From IMG/VR virus record IMGVR_UViG_3300011113_000298, positions 1 through 28,109 of that record: a stretch of DNA of 28,109 nt. The stretch is one strand, 5' to 3'. Position numbers and translations under genes: made by a program. Shown piece after piece: positions 6,052-13,700 of the stretch. Below the pieces are notes generated by a model that worked only from the letters and a program-made list of their open reading frames with translations, did no database searches and had not been told where the DNA came from. The DNA comes from a virus. Each line of letters begins with the position of its first letter. Within the stretch, counting starts at the first letter, position 1.

Positions 6052-6249
6052 CTACTTTTCCACTTTTTCTTCACTGGGATTAAAAAACCTCCGCTTGGGA
6101 GGTGTTTTTTGTGGGTCGTAAGCGTCCACAGCCCGAAGGGCGTATTGCAGTGAATTAATGACCTTTTGGTTTCCTTGCCAGTCTCCGAGAAGTTGGCCTA
6201 ACAATACGTTGAGGTGAGCTTTCACCGTTTCCTTGTTCGTTCGTTGCAT
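6052..6249 (-). CDS. Small hypothetical protein overlapping a terminator
   Basis: From the ATG at 6249 the product is 65 residues (MQRTNKETVKAHLNVLLGQL, then LQYALRAVDAYDPQ). The N-terminal two thirds look helical and natural. The C-terminal KTPPKRRFFNPSEEK is encoded by the hairpin and T tract at 6081-6110. It overlaps the end of the resolvase-like gene by 95 bases in another frame. Either it is a real gene whose translation interferes with termination, or the frame is chance. No family is recognised. Confidence 0.45.
   Translation of the reverse strand: MQRTNKETVKAHLNVLLGQLLGDWQGNQKVINSLQYALRAVDAYDPQKTPPKRRFFNPSEEKVEK
6081..6110 (-). terminator. Intrinsic terminator-like hairpin (possibly bidirectional)
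   Basis: On the minus strand ACCTCC, loop CAAGC, GGAGGT is followed by a run of T. On the plus strand the same stem is followed by GTTTTTT. The 6-bp GC-rich stem with flanking A and T runs is a classical rho-independent terminator in either direction. It lies inside the last codons of the coding region 6052-6249, about 28 bases before that stop codon. Confidence 0.65.
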
Positions 6250-6589
6250 GTTGTGTGATGAGTGGTTGATTGCTTTCGCGTAGCAGGGCGAACAGGTCAC
6301 AGGCTCTCAGAATGCAGAGCCATTCCTTGCCATTTCGTTTGTGCGCCACGATTGGCATTTTGTTAGACCCTGCGTCACGTTCAGCCTGCTCCATCCAGTT
6401 GTATGGATTTCCTGCTTGCACGTTTTTGACCTCCCAGTGAATCCCTGGGAGTGAATCGCAGATTACGTCTGGTGAGTCTGCGCCACCTGAGAACTGCTGT
6501 CCTCGTCGTGCATCGAATCCTTCGTTGCGCAACTGGTCACGCCATTGGCGTTCCCCTCTTGCTCCCTTGGCTCTTGAATTGATTGGCAT
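6155..6589 (-). CDS. Holliday-junction-resolvase-like PD-(D/E)XK nuclease
   Basis: I chose the ATG at 6589 because the domain starts there (MPINSRAKGARGERQWRDQL). A start at 6682 would overlap two genes. The 144-residue product has the Hjc-type layout: an early Glu in KGARGERQ, GGADSPDVIC with the catalytic Asp, then WEVKN supplying the Glu-x-Lys, and NWMEQAERDA after it. Such enzymes cut branched DNA and resolve recombination intermediates before packaging. Location just after the recombination genes fits. The C-terminal 30 residues are basic and overlap another frame. It could instead be a related phage PD-(D/E)XK endonuclease of different specificity. Confidence 0.75.
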   Translation of the reverse strand: MPINSRAKGARGERQWRDQLRNEGFDARRGQQFSGGADSPDVICDSLPGIHWEVKNVQAGNPYNWMEQAERDAGSNKMPIVAHKRNGKEWLCILRACDLFALLRESNQPLITQHATNEQGNGESSPQRIVRPTSRRLARKPKGH

Positions 6590-6666
6590 GATCTGAAGAT
6601 GTTGTCGAAGTTGGTTTCGTATTTGACCAGGTTCACCGGCCTGTAAGTATCGCCTTTTCCAGCCAT
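6463..6666 (-). CDS. Conserved small phage protein (MAGKGDTYRPVN) overlapping the resolvase
   Basis: The N-terminus MAGKGDTYRPVN, then VKYETNFDNIF, matches a small protein seen in many phages (KGDxYRPV...Y..NF..IF), which usually stops soon after this point. Here the frame stays open for about 40 more codons, running 127 bases into the resolvase gene in a different frame. The ATG is two bases after the TAA of the preceding gene (TAATTATG), the same junction as at 24646-24649. The start is credible. The extended C-terminus may be incidental. Function is unknown. Confidence 0.6.
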   Translation of the reverse strand: MAGKGDTYRPVNLVKYETNFDNIFRSCQSIQEPREQEGNANGVTSCATKDSMHDEDSSSQVAQTHQT

Positions 6667-6668
6667 AA

Positions 6669-6863
6669 TTAAAGCTCGTCATCCATTAAGGTTTCCAGTG
6701 CGTCGAGTTCTTCGGTGGTCGTGAAGCAATCCAGGATCGCTTCAATGCTGTAGCCGAAAGCGAAAGCGCCAGCTCGGCAGGCTTCCACGAACTCGCTTAG
6801 ATCGGCTTCATCGCTGATCGAGATTTCTATCTTTTGTTGGTTAGTCTGAAAGGTCAGTGTCAT
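6669..6863 (-). CDS. Small acidic hypothetical protein
   Basis: From the ATG at 6863 the protein has 64 residues (MTLTFQTNQQKIEISISDEA, ending ALETLMDDEL). It is acidic, with a short beta-rich start and helical rest. An alternative ATG at 6902, 14 bases after the upstream stop, would add MGRMLCAQLPFKS. I prefer 6863 because that extension looks unnatural for a soluble start, but this is a judgement. Strong acidity could suit a DNA mimic or protein-binding role; that is speculation. No family recognised. Confidence 0.55.
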   Translation of the reverse strand: MTLTFQTNQQKIEISISDEADLSEFVEACRAGAFAFGYSIEAILDCFTTTEELDALETLMDDEL

Positions 6864-6916
6864 AGATTTGAAAGGAAGTTGGGCACAGAGCATTCGCCCC
6901 ATGCCCAGTTTTGCGG

Positions 6917-7216
6917 TTACATTTTCAATCCGTCCGCCGTAGGCTCGATGACAAGCGAAGTCGGATCTTTGCTGTATGGATACGGGTTCGGCTCGTTCTG
7001 CTCTTTAAGGTCCATACCAAGCCACATTATAGCTTCTTGTAGTTTGGTGATGGCAAGGCTGCGTTCACGAGATGAGCGCACGGGATGATCTGGCGCACGT
7101 TCTCCAGTGTAACCCTTGTCGCTGCCTTGCTTGATGCGTTGGAGGCATTCATCAAGGTCTTTACGCCATTGCTTCGTCTGGGACACAATGGCTTCTTTTT
7201 GGTCTAATATTTGCAT
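6917..7216 (-). CDS. Acb2/Tad1-like hairpin-domain protein, candidate anti-CBASS/anti-Thoeris sponge
   Basis: This 99-residue protein is mostly two helices. Residues 49-68 (SRERSLAITKLQEAIMWLGM) carry the SRExSLAxTKLxEAxMW pattern that I associate with phage proteins of the Acb2/Tad1 hairpin family (formerly a DUF). Residues 76-99 (NPYPYSKDP, then IEPTADGLKM) match the common C-terminal extension of such phage proteins. Characterised Acb2 and Tad1 proteins bind cyclic nucleotides or gcADPR made by CBASS and Thoeris and so block host defence. Assignment is from memory of the pattern. Ligand and activity here are inference. Two dyads lie in its leader (7235-7274). Confidence 0.55.
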   Translation of the reverse strand: MQILDQKEAIVSQTKQWRKDLDECLQRIKQGSDKGYTGERAPDHPVRSSRERSLAITKLQEAIMWLGMDLKEQNEPNPYPYSKDPTSLVIEPTADGLKM

Positions 7217-7234
7217 TGTCTTTTTCTTGGTTGC

Positions 7235-7274
7235 GAAGGCTACCGGCCTTCAACGGTTTATCTTGTGAGATAAA
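7235..7274. promoter_or_regulatory. Two adjacent inverted repeats in the leader of the Acb2-like gene
   Basis: GAAGGC-TACCG-GCCTTC (7235-7251) and TTTATCT-TGTG-AGATAAA (7257-7274) are perfect dyads five bases apart. They lie 19 to 58 bases upstream of the ATG at 7216, in the longest gap of the window. Neither is followed by a T run, so a terminator is unlikely. An operator or an RNA leader structure is possible. Confidence 0.45.
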
Positions 7275-7388
7275 AGATAAGAGGGGGCATCGCGTAACGC
7301 TGTCTTAGCTATCCAGTCCTGCCCAGCGTCGGGGCACAAGGTGGACAACATCACCACCGCTGGAAATCCCGTCGATGCCCCCAAAGGT

Positions 7389-7625
7389 TTAATAAGGAAA
7401 ATCGTCGCCGTCAGCTTCTGCCGACTTCTTGGCTGCGCCGTCTTTGGGCTTCACGGAAAGCGAGAAAAACCGCTTACCAGCCTTGCTGGTTTTCTTCCAG
7501 CCATTCAGCCAGTATTCCTTGCCGTCCACGTTGATGGAGCCGGTGAAGTCGGGGTGTGTGTCTTTCTCCCTCTTGTCGTTATCGAACAAGCTGCCTCGGT
7601 TGGTGTTATCGTATTCTTTATTCAT
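7389..7625 (-). CDS. Small ssDNA-metabolism protein with SSB-like acidic tail
   Basis: This 78-residue protein starts MNKEYDNTNRGSLFDNDKRE and contains GSINVDGKEYWLNGWKKTSK, a pattern common in small phage and mobile-element proteins (GSLFxNxKKEKxxHPDxxGxxxxxGxxYWxxGWxK). The end is acidic with a terminal aromatic (AEADGDDFPY), resembling the DDDIPF tip by which SSB recruits partner proteins. It directly follows the nuclease/ATPase recombination genes, so an SSB-like or SSB-partner-binding role in recombination is likely. The start ATG overlaps the upstream TGA (ATGA). Confidence 0.65.
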   Translation of the reverse strand: MNKEYDNTNRGSLFDNDKREKDTHPDFTGSINVDGKEYWLNGWKKTSKAGKRFFSLSVKPKDGAAKKSAEADGDDFPY

Positions 7626-7963
7626 CTGCGTTTGGTTTGTTTGATTGTCTGCTTGACGATGCGGACAAAGGTTTCAGGCGTGATCTTTAGCGTGCCTTCG
7701 CTCCATGCGTTTAGGTATTCGCAGAGGTTAGCGCAAGCCTTTGACTTGAGAAAGGCTGCGCCACTCTGCCAGTCTAACATGTCCTCTTTCATGGGAGCAT
7801 AAATGGCGTCCAGGGTGACCGGATCGACAATGCCAGCGTTGATGCCTTTGACGGCATCTTGCACCGAGACTTTCAAAATCTCGATGTAAAGCCAGCACAT
7901 GCGGTTTTCATGGCCTTTATCAGGGTCATTGAAAAAGCGCCATTCTGCCAAAGGAAGAGCCAT
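7622..7963 (-). CDS. Hypothetical protein of the recombination module
   Basis: I use the ATG at 7963, which overlaps the TAA of the exonuclease gene by one base (TAATG). A start at 8002 would lie inside that gene. The 113-residue product (MALPLAEWRFFNDPDKGHEN, then CWLYIEILKVSV) is helical and ends basic (VRIVKQTIKQTKRR). I recognise no family. Its place between the exonuclease and the SSB-like protein suggests a role in recombination or replication. Confidence 0.65.
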   Translation of the reverse strand: MALPLAEWRFFNDPDKGHENRMCWLYIEILKVSVQDAVKGINAGIVDPVTLDAIYAPMKEDMLDWQSGAAFLKSKACANLCEYLNAWSEGTLKITPETFVRIVKQTIKQTKRR

Positions 7964-8784
7964 TAAAAGTCGGTGACTGGGGATTCGCTTTCCGTTGCCC
8001 ACTTGGGCAGGTGTAATGTGATTGGGTGGCTGGAGATACTAGGCCAATAGCCGGTCTTAAAATAGGTTTTGAAGGTTGCTAAGTCTTCACGGTATTCTTT
8101 GCGGCCTTGTTTTACCATGTCATCTCCAACAACATAAACGCAGCAAAGGTAAGGCGGCTTTTTCTCCTGAGCGATTAACAGAAACGTGCCATCCTGGCCG
8201 GTCACGGTCTTCAGAGCGTCGAGATAGAATGCAGCTTGGACATGGTATCGGAAGCTTAGAACCGTTCGCAGAAATGCTTTAGGGGTAGCGTCTTCGGTCG
8301 TCTTGTAGTCAATAATGATGCCATCCTTTCGGATAACATCCATTCTTGCTCTACACTGAACGTCCTCAAGAGGATCAAGCCAATAAAGTGAAGCTTCCAC
8401 ATGCTCGATGTTCTGCATTGCGTTCTGACAGCATTTGTCAGCGTAAAACGCCTCTTTCATGCCGTTAAGTTTCTGAGCTTCTTCAAGTGTTAAGATCGTT
8501 CTTCCAGCCGCTTCGCGCATGGCTTGATCATAGATTTCCCTGCCTTCCTTGGTGCGTCGGTCGCACGCAGGAAGGATGAACGTCTCATCGTCCATCTTGT
8601 CAGGTTCAAGGATAGCTGTGTGAGCTAGAGTTCCCCAGCGCATTGCTGGAGTCGGCTCCTCGGGGTTGGCTTTTTTGTGCTGATACAAAGCAGGGGCTTT
8701 GCGAATGAGATCGAGGCCATGCTTCGAAATGCCTGCGCTGCTATGGTAAGCAGCTGAGTCCATTTGTGGAATTAGTTCATTCAT
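7963..8784 (-). CDS. RecE-like (exonuclease VIII type) PD-(D/E)XK exonuclease
   Basis: This 273-residue nuclease has the motifs of the phage RecE/Exo VIII C-terminal nuclease family. WGTLAH is at 50-55, an ExSLY strand is near 130, CRARMDV at 144-150 carries the catalytic Asp, IIIDYKTT at 156-163 gives the Asp and Lys of the D-x-K core, and YHVQAAFYLD at 180-189 forms the conserved QxxxY helix. It would resect dsDNA ends to give 3' single strands for the ATPase encoded just upstream. A strong Shine-Dalgarno (AAGGAGG) and an ATGA overlap support the start. Confidence 0.85.
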   Translation of the reverse strand: MNELIPQMDSAAYHSSAGISKHGLDLIRKAPALYQHKKANPEEPTPAMRWGTLAHTAILEPDKMDDETFILPACDRRTKEGREIYDQAMREAAGRTILTLEEAQKLNGMKEAFYADKCCQNAMQNIEHVEASLYWLDPLEDVQCRARMDVIRKDGIIIDYKTTEDATPKAFLRTVLSFRYHVQAAFYLDALKTVTGQDGTFLLIAQEKKPPYLCCVYVVGDDMVKQGRKEYREDLATFKTYFKTGYWPSISSHPITLHLPKWATESESPVTDF

Positions 8785-9617
8785 GCTTCCACCTCCTTAG
8801 CTTCTAGGTAGTTCTTGATGCGGACTAGCTCTGCGTCGTCGCATTCGTCCAGGTTGGCTTTGTTGAGCTTAACCAAAAGGCCGGGAACAGTGCTCCTGGC
8901 TAGTCTATGCTGCCGAATGGCGGCGCGAAGGTCAACCGGCGCAACCTCTTCAGCAGGCGCAGGAGCTTCGCCAGTAGAGAGCCATTTAGCGAGACGTTGG
9001 CCTGTTTCAGCCGTGATCACCTCGGGCTTGCCGTCGAAGAGACGAGTCCGGTCTTTCTGAGCCTCTGCCATGTGAGCTGCGTTGATGTTCCAGCAGACTG
9101 TGAACTCGAAGTCAATTCCATCGCGCTGTTGTGGATCCATACCACTCTTTTGCACCTTGCCTTTCTCATCCATTGAATAGCCTTGCTTAGCTCGAACGGT
9201 AGCGATGATATGAGCCTTAGACCGCATCATTGCTTGAATAAAACGGTCGTGACGTGGTGTGACTTTAGCCCAATCCTGGAAGCGGTCGCCCATCTTCGTT
9301 TTGATATCGAGGCATCCGCCAGGTCCACTCCACTCATGGGTAATGGAGTCAATCACGATGACGTCATACCCTGCCTGCTCTGCGGCTTCAATAGCCTCAA
9401 TGAAGCGTTCTGGCGCATACGGTGGAGACATCTCCATCACGTCGAAGTCGAACCGATCAGCATAAAGTGATGCGCTACCTGCTTCAGTGTCAATAAAGGC
9501 GATGCTTTTGCCTAGTTCCTTGGCGACTGTAAGAGCCGCCGTAGTTTTGCCAGAACCGCTGGCACCGGAGAATAAGAGTCGAGCCTTAGCTGACTGCTTG
9601 GTTGCTTTTTTGAACAT
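8781..9617 (-). CDS. Sak4/AAA_24-like RecA-fold recombination ATPase
   Basis: This 278-residue P-loop ATPase has Walker A GASGSGKT at residues 18-25, FIDTEAG at 41-47, Walker B VIVIDS at 86-91 and a following THEW. The core ends near residue 205. This is the layout of the AAA_24 phage proteins that include Sak4, a small RAD51-like protein promoting strand annealing. The C-terminal 70 residues (after PAPAEEVAPVDL) are a helical extension ending VRIKNYLEAKEVEA. Pairing with a RecE-like nuclease and an SSB-like protein supports a recombinase rather than a generic ATPase. Annealing activity is inferred. Confidence 0.8.
   Translation of the reverse strand: MFKKATKQSAKARLLFSGASGSGKTTAALTVAKELGKSIAFIDTEAGSASLYADRFDFDVMEMSPPYAPERFIEAIEAAEQAGYDVIVIDSITHEWSGPGGCLDIKTKMGDRFQDWAKVTPRHDRFIQAMMRSKAHIIATVRAKQGYSMDEKGKVQKSGMDPQQRDGIDFEFTVCWNINAAHMAEAQKDRTRLFDGKPEVITAETGQRLAKWLSTGEAPAPAEEVAPVDLRAAIRQHRLARSTVPGLLVKLNKANLDECDDAELVRIKNYLEAKEVEA
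8792..8798 (-). promoter_or_regulatory. Shine-Dalgarno sequence AAGGAGG
   Basis: AAGGAGG lies seven bases before the ATG at 8784, within the last codons of the ATPase gene (KEVEA). It fixes the exonuclease start and is exceptional in a genome where most starts lack such a site. Confidence 0.65.
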
Positions 9618-9689
9618 AGTTGTTTTGTGCTTTTGTCCTGTGACGGACGCCAGCCGCTAGACAACTCCAGCCAAGTCTGCAAACGGAAT

Positions 9690-10019
9690 TTACACCAACT
9701 TAAAAAAAGGTCTTTTGATCCTACTGCCGTTGCTCCGCAGGCATGTAAACATCCTCTTCTCCAGTGTTCCACGCTTTACTGCCTTGGCTGCATAGCGTTT
9801 GGCGCTAATGAGCGAACAGTTTAGCATCTCATGCAACTGCTCAACAGACTTCCACTCAGGGCCAGGCTTATCGACCTCATGGTTGAGGCTTAAAGCTTTA
9901 AGCCACAGCGTAACGTCTGAAGCTGGTTGGCAGGTGCCATGCTCCGTTGATTTGCCTAGCTTCTTGGACGGTGTAGCTGCCGTCTTCGTGCAAGAGGCCG
10001 TAGAGGAACCCGTTTTCAT
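9690..10019 (-). CDS. Putative winged-helix DNA-binding protein overlapping the phosphoesterase gene
   Basis: The C-terminal half (SVEQLHEMLNCSLISAKRYA, then KRGTLEKRMF and RPFFKLV) reads as a helix-turn-helix with wing, as in small wHTH regulators or replication proteins. The only ATG that includes the whole domain is at 10019, which makes 109 residues and overlaps the phosphoesterase gene by 122 bases. The first 35 residues are then low-complexity (MKTGSSTASCTKTAATPSKK) and may not be translated. A non-ATG start nearer 9900 is possible. The start is uncertain; the domain is moderately clear. Confidence 0.5.
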   Translation of the reverse strand: MKTGSSTASCTKTAATPSKKLGKSTEHGTCQPASDVTLWLKALSLNHEVDKPGPEWKSVEQLHEMLNCSLISAKRYAAKAVKRGTLEKRMFTCLRSNGSRIKRPFFKLV

Positions 10020-10632
10020 GTCTTAGCGTTGTTGTGTGTCGTTTGTTATACTCTTGGTCTACGTTTAGCAGACCACCGGAACTGTGAGCCGTTTGGCGCT
10101 GGTTGTAGGTGCCGAACGTGTGAGAGTCGAAAGCGTGGATGTGGCCGAATAAACAAGAGCCGTAGATCGTGGCGTGTTGCTTTGCGGCATACACTCCATG
10201 ATGGAAGCCATGCAGCATGTTGAGCTTACCAAAGGAAAAGACTCCATGCCGCTTGTGATACGGCTTCCACTCACAGTGCAACTTCTTGAGCTGGTTGGTA
10301 AACTCACCACATAGCTTCCTAGCATAGTCCGCCTTGATTCCATCCGTGCTGCTTTCCGCTAGCTCAAACAGCCGGTCGTCATGGTTGCCCATCAGGAAGT
10401 GAGTAGGCTTCCAGGAGTGAATGAACTCCATGCCTGCATTCCAGTCGTCCTGCATGGATTCGCACTGCTCCTCAGCAGAGACTCCACGACGCAAGGGACG
10501 AAGATCGAAGAGATCTCCACCAAAGACGCGAACGTCAGGCTTGAAGTCTTTCGTAAAGTCTCGCAAGACCTTCACAGCGGAAAGGTTCTGCCTATCGCCG
10601 TGAAGATCGGTCGCGAAGATGAATTTCAGCAT
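9898..10632 (-). CDS. Calcineurin-like metallophosphoesterase
   Basis: The 244-residue product, from the ATG at 10632, shows every metallophosphoesterase motif: DLHGD at 9-13, GGDLFD at 38-43, GNHDD at 82-86, HGFHH at 141-145 and GHIH at 163-166. These bind two metal ions and hydrolyse phosphodiesters or phosphomonoesters. I prefer 10632 over a TTG at 10692 because it begins seven bases after the upstream stop and the domain starts at once (MLKFIFATDLHGD). Substrate is unknown; nucleic acid end processing or cyclic-nucleotide cleavage are options. It lies between virion and recombination genes. Confidence 0.85.
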   Translation of the reverse strand: MLKFIFATDLHGDRQNLSAVKVLRDFTKDFKPDVRVFGGDLFDLRPLRRGVSAEEQCESMQDDWNAGMEFIHSWKPTHFLMGNHDDRLFELAESSTDGIKADYARKLCGEFTNQLKKLHCEWKPYHKRHGVFSFGKLNMLHGFHHGVYAAKQHATIYGSCLFGHIHAFDSHTFGTYNQRQTAHSSGGLLNVDQEYNKRHTTTLRHENGFLYGLLHEDGSYTVQEARQINGAWHLPTSFRRYAVA

Positions 10633-10639
10633 AAGCCGA

Positions 10640-10786
10640 CTATTTACGTTTTCCCGCTGCGCGCAAAGCCTTTTTCTGCGTGGCGTAGGCAATGGCTAAG
10701 GCTTGCTTCTGAGGCTTGCCTGAGCGCATCTCGGAAGAGACGTTTTTGGAGAATGATTTATCAGAATAACCTTTGATGAGTGGCAT
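10640..10786 (-). CDS. Conserved 48-residue phage protein (MPLIKGYSDKSFSKN)
   Basis: The product begins MPLIKGYSDKSFSKNVSSEM and continues RSGKPQKQALAIAYATQKKA, ending in a basic tail. MPLIKxxSxKxxSKNxxxExxxGKPQKQAxAIA is a very widespread small phage protein of unknown function. It is basic and helical, possibly nucleic-acid binding or packaged. The gene lies five bases after the stop of the 1487-residue protein and seven bases before the phosphoesterase ATG. It is well supported by family pattern and packing despite its size. Confidence 0.85.
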   Translation of the reverse strand: MPLIKGYSDKSFSKNVSSEMRSGKPQKQALAIAYATQKKALRAAGKRK

Positions 10787-10791
10787 GGTAT

Positions 10792-13700
10792 TTACTTGGT
10801 AGCTAGTTTCTTGGCTGCTTGTTCGGTGTCTCGAATGCCTAACAAGGTGCCGGTTACAGAGTAAACACGGAACTTGCCGGACGGAGATTTGATGATCCTG
10901 GTGCCGTTGCTGCCTACCATGATGTTAGGCGAAAGCGGGTCAGGCTGGAAGCGGATGTTATACTCCAAAGGGAATTTGTTGATCATCAAATCAACTGGCT
11001 CAATCTTGCCTGACTTTGTTCTGATAAAGTTACGAGGTTCAACGTCACTGATCAATTCTCCAGTGTTTGGATTGTAATAAGTTGATTCAGGTATGTGTTC
11101 ATAATTTTTATGATACGTCATTAGACCTTCTGCCAACTGTTTGAATCCTCGTTTAGCCATGTAATCTCGAATGATCTTAAGGTCTGCTTTATCTCTTGTT
11201 AAAACATCACCTTCGATCTTCTTCATTACCGAAACAATAACTGGTTGACCAAGTTGGTTTTGGACAACCTCTGTAACCTGCCAAGGAACATCAAACCGTT
11301 TGGAGAAAGTAGCAGTTCTGGCTATATATTCAGAAACTGCCGCCTGTCTAAATCTAAGGCGACGAAACTCTTTCTGATCGAATCCTTGTCCGACATCTTC
11401 ATCAATAGTAAAGCCAACTCCAGACTCATCTGATGGTTTTGTGAACTTTAAAACAAAGTCACTATCGTCTGGAATGTAGGTTATATGCTCTCCACCTTGC
11501 TTTACTTTGTGGCTTGGGAACGCATCAATAAATTGTTGTAAGATTGCATCATCGCTTCTGAGTTTTTCTGAGCGAAGTCTGTCCATTTGATCCCGAACTT
11601 GTCCACTAACTTCTGATTGTCTGCTTTGGATAAAATCGGCACCTGCTCCATACGCTTTGGCTGCTTTTGTTGCTTCTGTGTAATACTCCTCATTTACTTT
11701 TTTGGGATTAAATTTTAAAGATCCTCCAAGAATAGAACGGATAGGTGAATCATCAAGACCTTGTTGATCAAAGTTAATACTTGACGCATTAGGTTTGCTT
11801 TGCTCTTGAACTGTAGCCTGAAACCTCATCTCAGTTGGAGATTTAGAGGTGGCAGGCTCCTCCTTCATCGCCTTCTTGGCGAAGTCGTCCTGCCCCTTGC
11901 GCATCGCTGCTTTTTCCGTCGAAGTCGTGCCAATCAGCTCGCCCTGGTCGTCATAGACGCGGTAGAGCTTGCTGCCTACCTTCTTTAGGATGCGGTAGCC
12001 GTCAGGGTTGGTCAGCGTCTCACCAGCAGGGAGGGTTTCCCTGGTGAAGGCGTCGGGTTGGAAATTCTTCATCGCCCGCTCGTGAGTCGTTGCCTCTTCA
12101 AAAGCGAAGCGGTTGCCGGAGTCCTGAAGCTTAGCAAAGCGTTCGACACGGTAGCTTTTCACCGTGTTCTGCGATTTGGAGATAACGCTTTCTGGTGCGT
12201 TCAGTAAGCTTTCATTGTTACGTAAACGGAAGCCAAGAGCCTCATAGAAAAGGTTACGCTTCTTTGCTCCCTTCTCTCCACCACCTAACAAGGTGGCAGA
12301 ATCGACGGGGTTAATCTGCGTGATATTCTCCAGGTAAAGGTTGAAATCCTTCAGAGCTGCCTCAGAGCTAGCATAAACGTCTTTGAATTGAGGCTTGGTC
12401 AGTGCCGTCGCCAAGCGGTCACGAACTTTGGTCATGTCCACCGCTCGAATGATGACACCTTCTTTGCTGTTCATCTCCACCGAGTAGGGCAGGATTTCGT
12501 TCTGGCTAACCGACTTCACGCCAGCAATCATCTTGTTGCTACCTCTGCCACGGTCATAGACGCCATAGTAACGCGTATCAAAGGTTGCCTTGTTGAAGTT
12601 CTGCATGGACGTGAGCACGTCACGCAAGACAGCCTTGGCTGAAGGATCGAGAGTGCCGCTGTCCAGGATGACGTTTAGTGCCTCGGGGCTGAGTTGCCCT
12701 TTGGCTGTCATCACGGTCTTGCCAGTCTTATCGCGGTTGAACTCGATGCCTTTCCTCTCTGTCTCCGGCAGAGCTGCCATTCTCTGTGTCATGTCCTGCC
12801 ATCTAGCCGTTGCCTCTGCTTGAATCTGAGCCGCTGTTTTTGGCGTGTTGTCGTCGTTCAGGATGCCACGAGCACCACCATACGAACGTGCCCAGATGGC
12901 ACGATCAGCGGGATTTACCGGAATAGGGTCTGGTTTGGCTGTAGGTGCCTGCGCTGCTTTGGTGCCACGTGTAGCCAAGGCTCGTTTCACGATGGCATCT
13001 AGCTCTGGAATGCGGATAGGCTTGCCTTTGGCGTCTTTGAAAGTGCGTGTCACGCTGTCAAAGCCTAGATCCATGCCTTTCTCGAACAGCACAGAGCGGA
13101 ACTTATCGAGGATGCTATCCTCTAGCGCGTTTAGAGCATTGCGGTAAACTAGCGGCAACCGGTCAGGATTGAACCTGCCAGGGCGCAAACGGCCAAAAAG
13201 GTTGCCAGTGTAAGCAGCGGACATCTCGTCGGCGATGCTAGTTCTTGCTTTTTCCAGAGATGCGGCATCAGTGGTGTTTCGTAATACGTTTGCATAGCCT
13301 TTAAACCGATTTGCGGCTTTAGTATTATCGCCATAAGCATCGCCAATCTGGTCAGCGATTTTTGCCAAGGCAATGTCATCAAAAAGGCCAGGTCTAACAA
13401 TTTCGCCTGTTACAGGGTCAGCAAGGCCAAAGATAGCCTGTTCAATTTCAGGCTTAAACGCACGATTGATGGCAGAAGAAAAGAGAACATGGGAGGTTTC
13501 ATGGGCTGCGGTATCGCCTAAGATTCGTTCAGGATTGAGAACTAAATCAAAGGCGTTTTCAGTATTAACCCAGCCAGGGTTCTGCCATTGCTTCATCTCG
13601 TCTGGCGTTGCCACACGAACTTTAGCACCATTGGCTTCAGCGATCTTCATCGCGTCAACTTGAGCGGCAGCGCGTTCGAGGCCGACTTGTTCAACCAAGC

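Noticed and set aside
7250-7384. A 33-44 codon frame (TTG at 7384 or ATG at 7351, ending HKINR) in the 7217-7388 gap
   Set aside because: It has no known pattern, no initiation signal, and runs through both dyads. It could still be a tiny gene, but evidence is too weak.
10381-10776. Plus-strand open frame opposite the phosphoesterase
   Set aside because: It crosses two well-supported minus-strand genes and has no recognisable motif.
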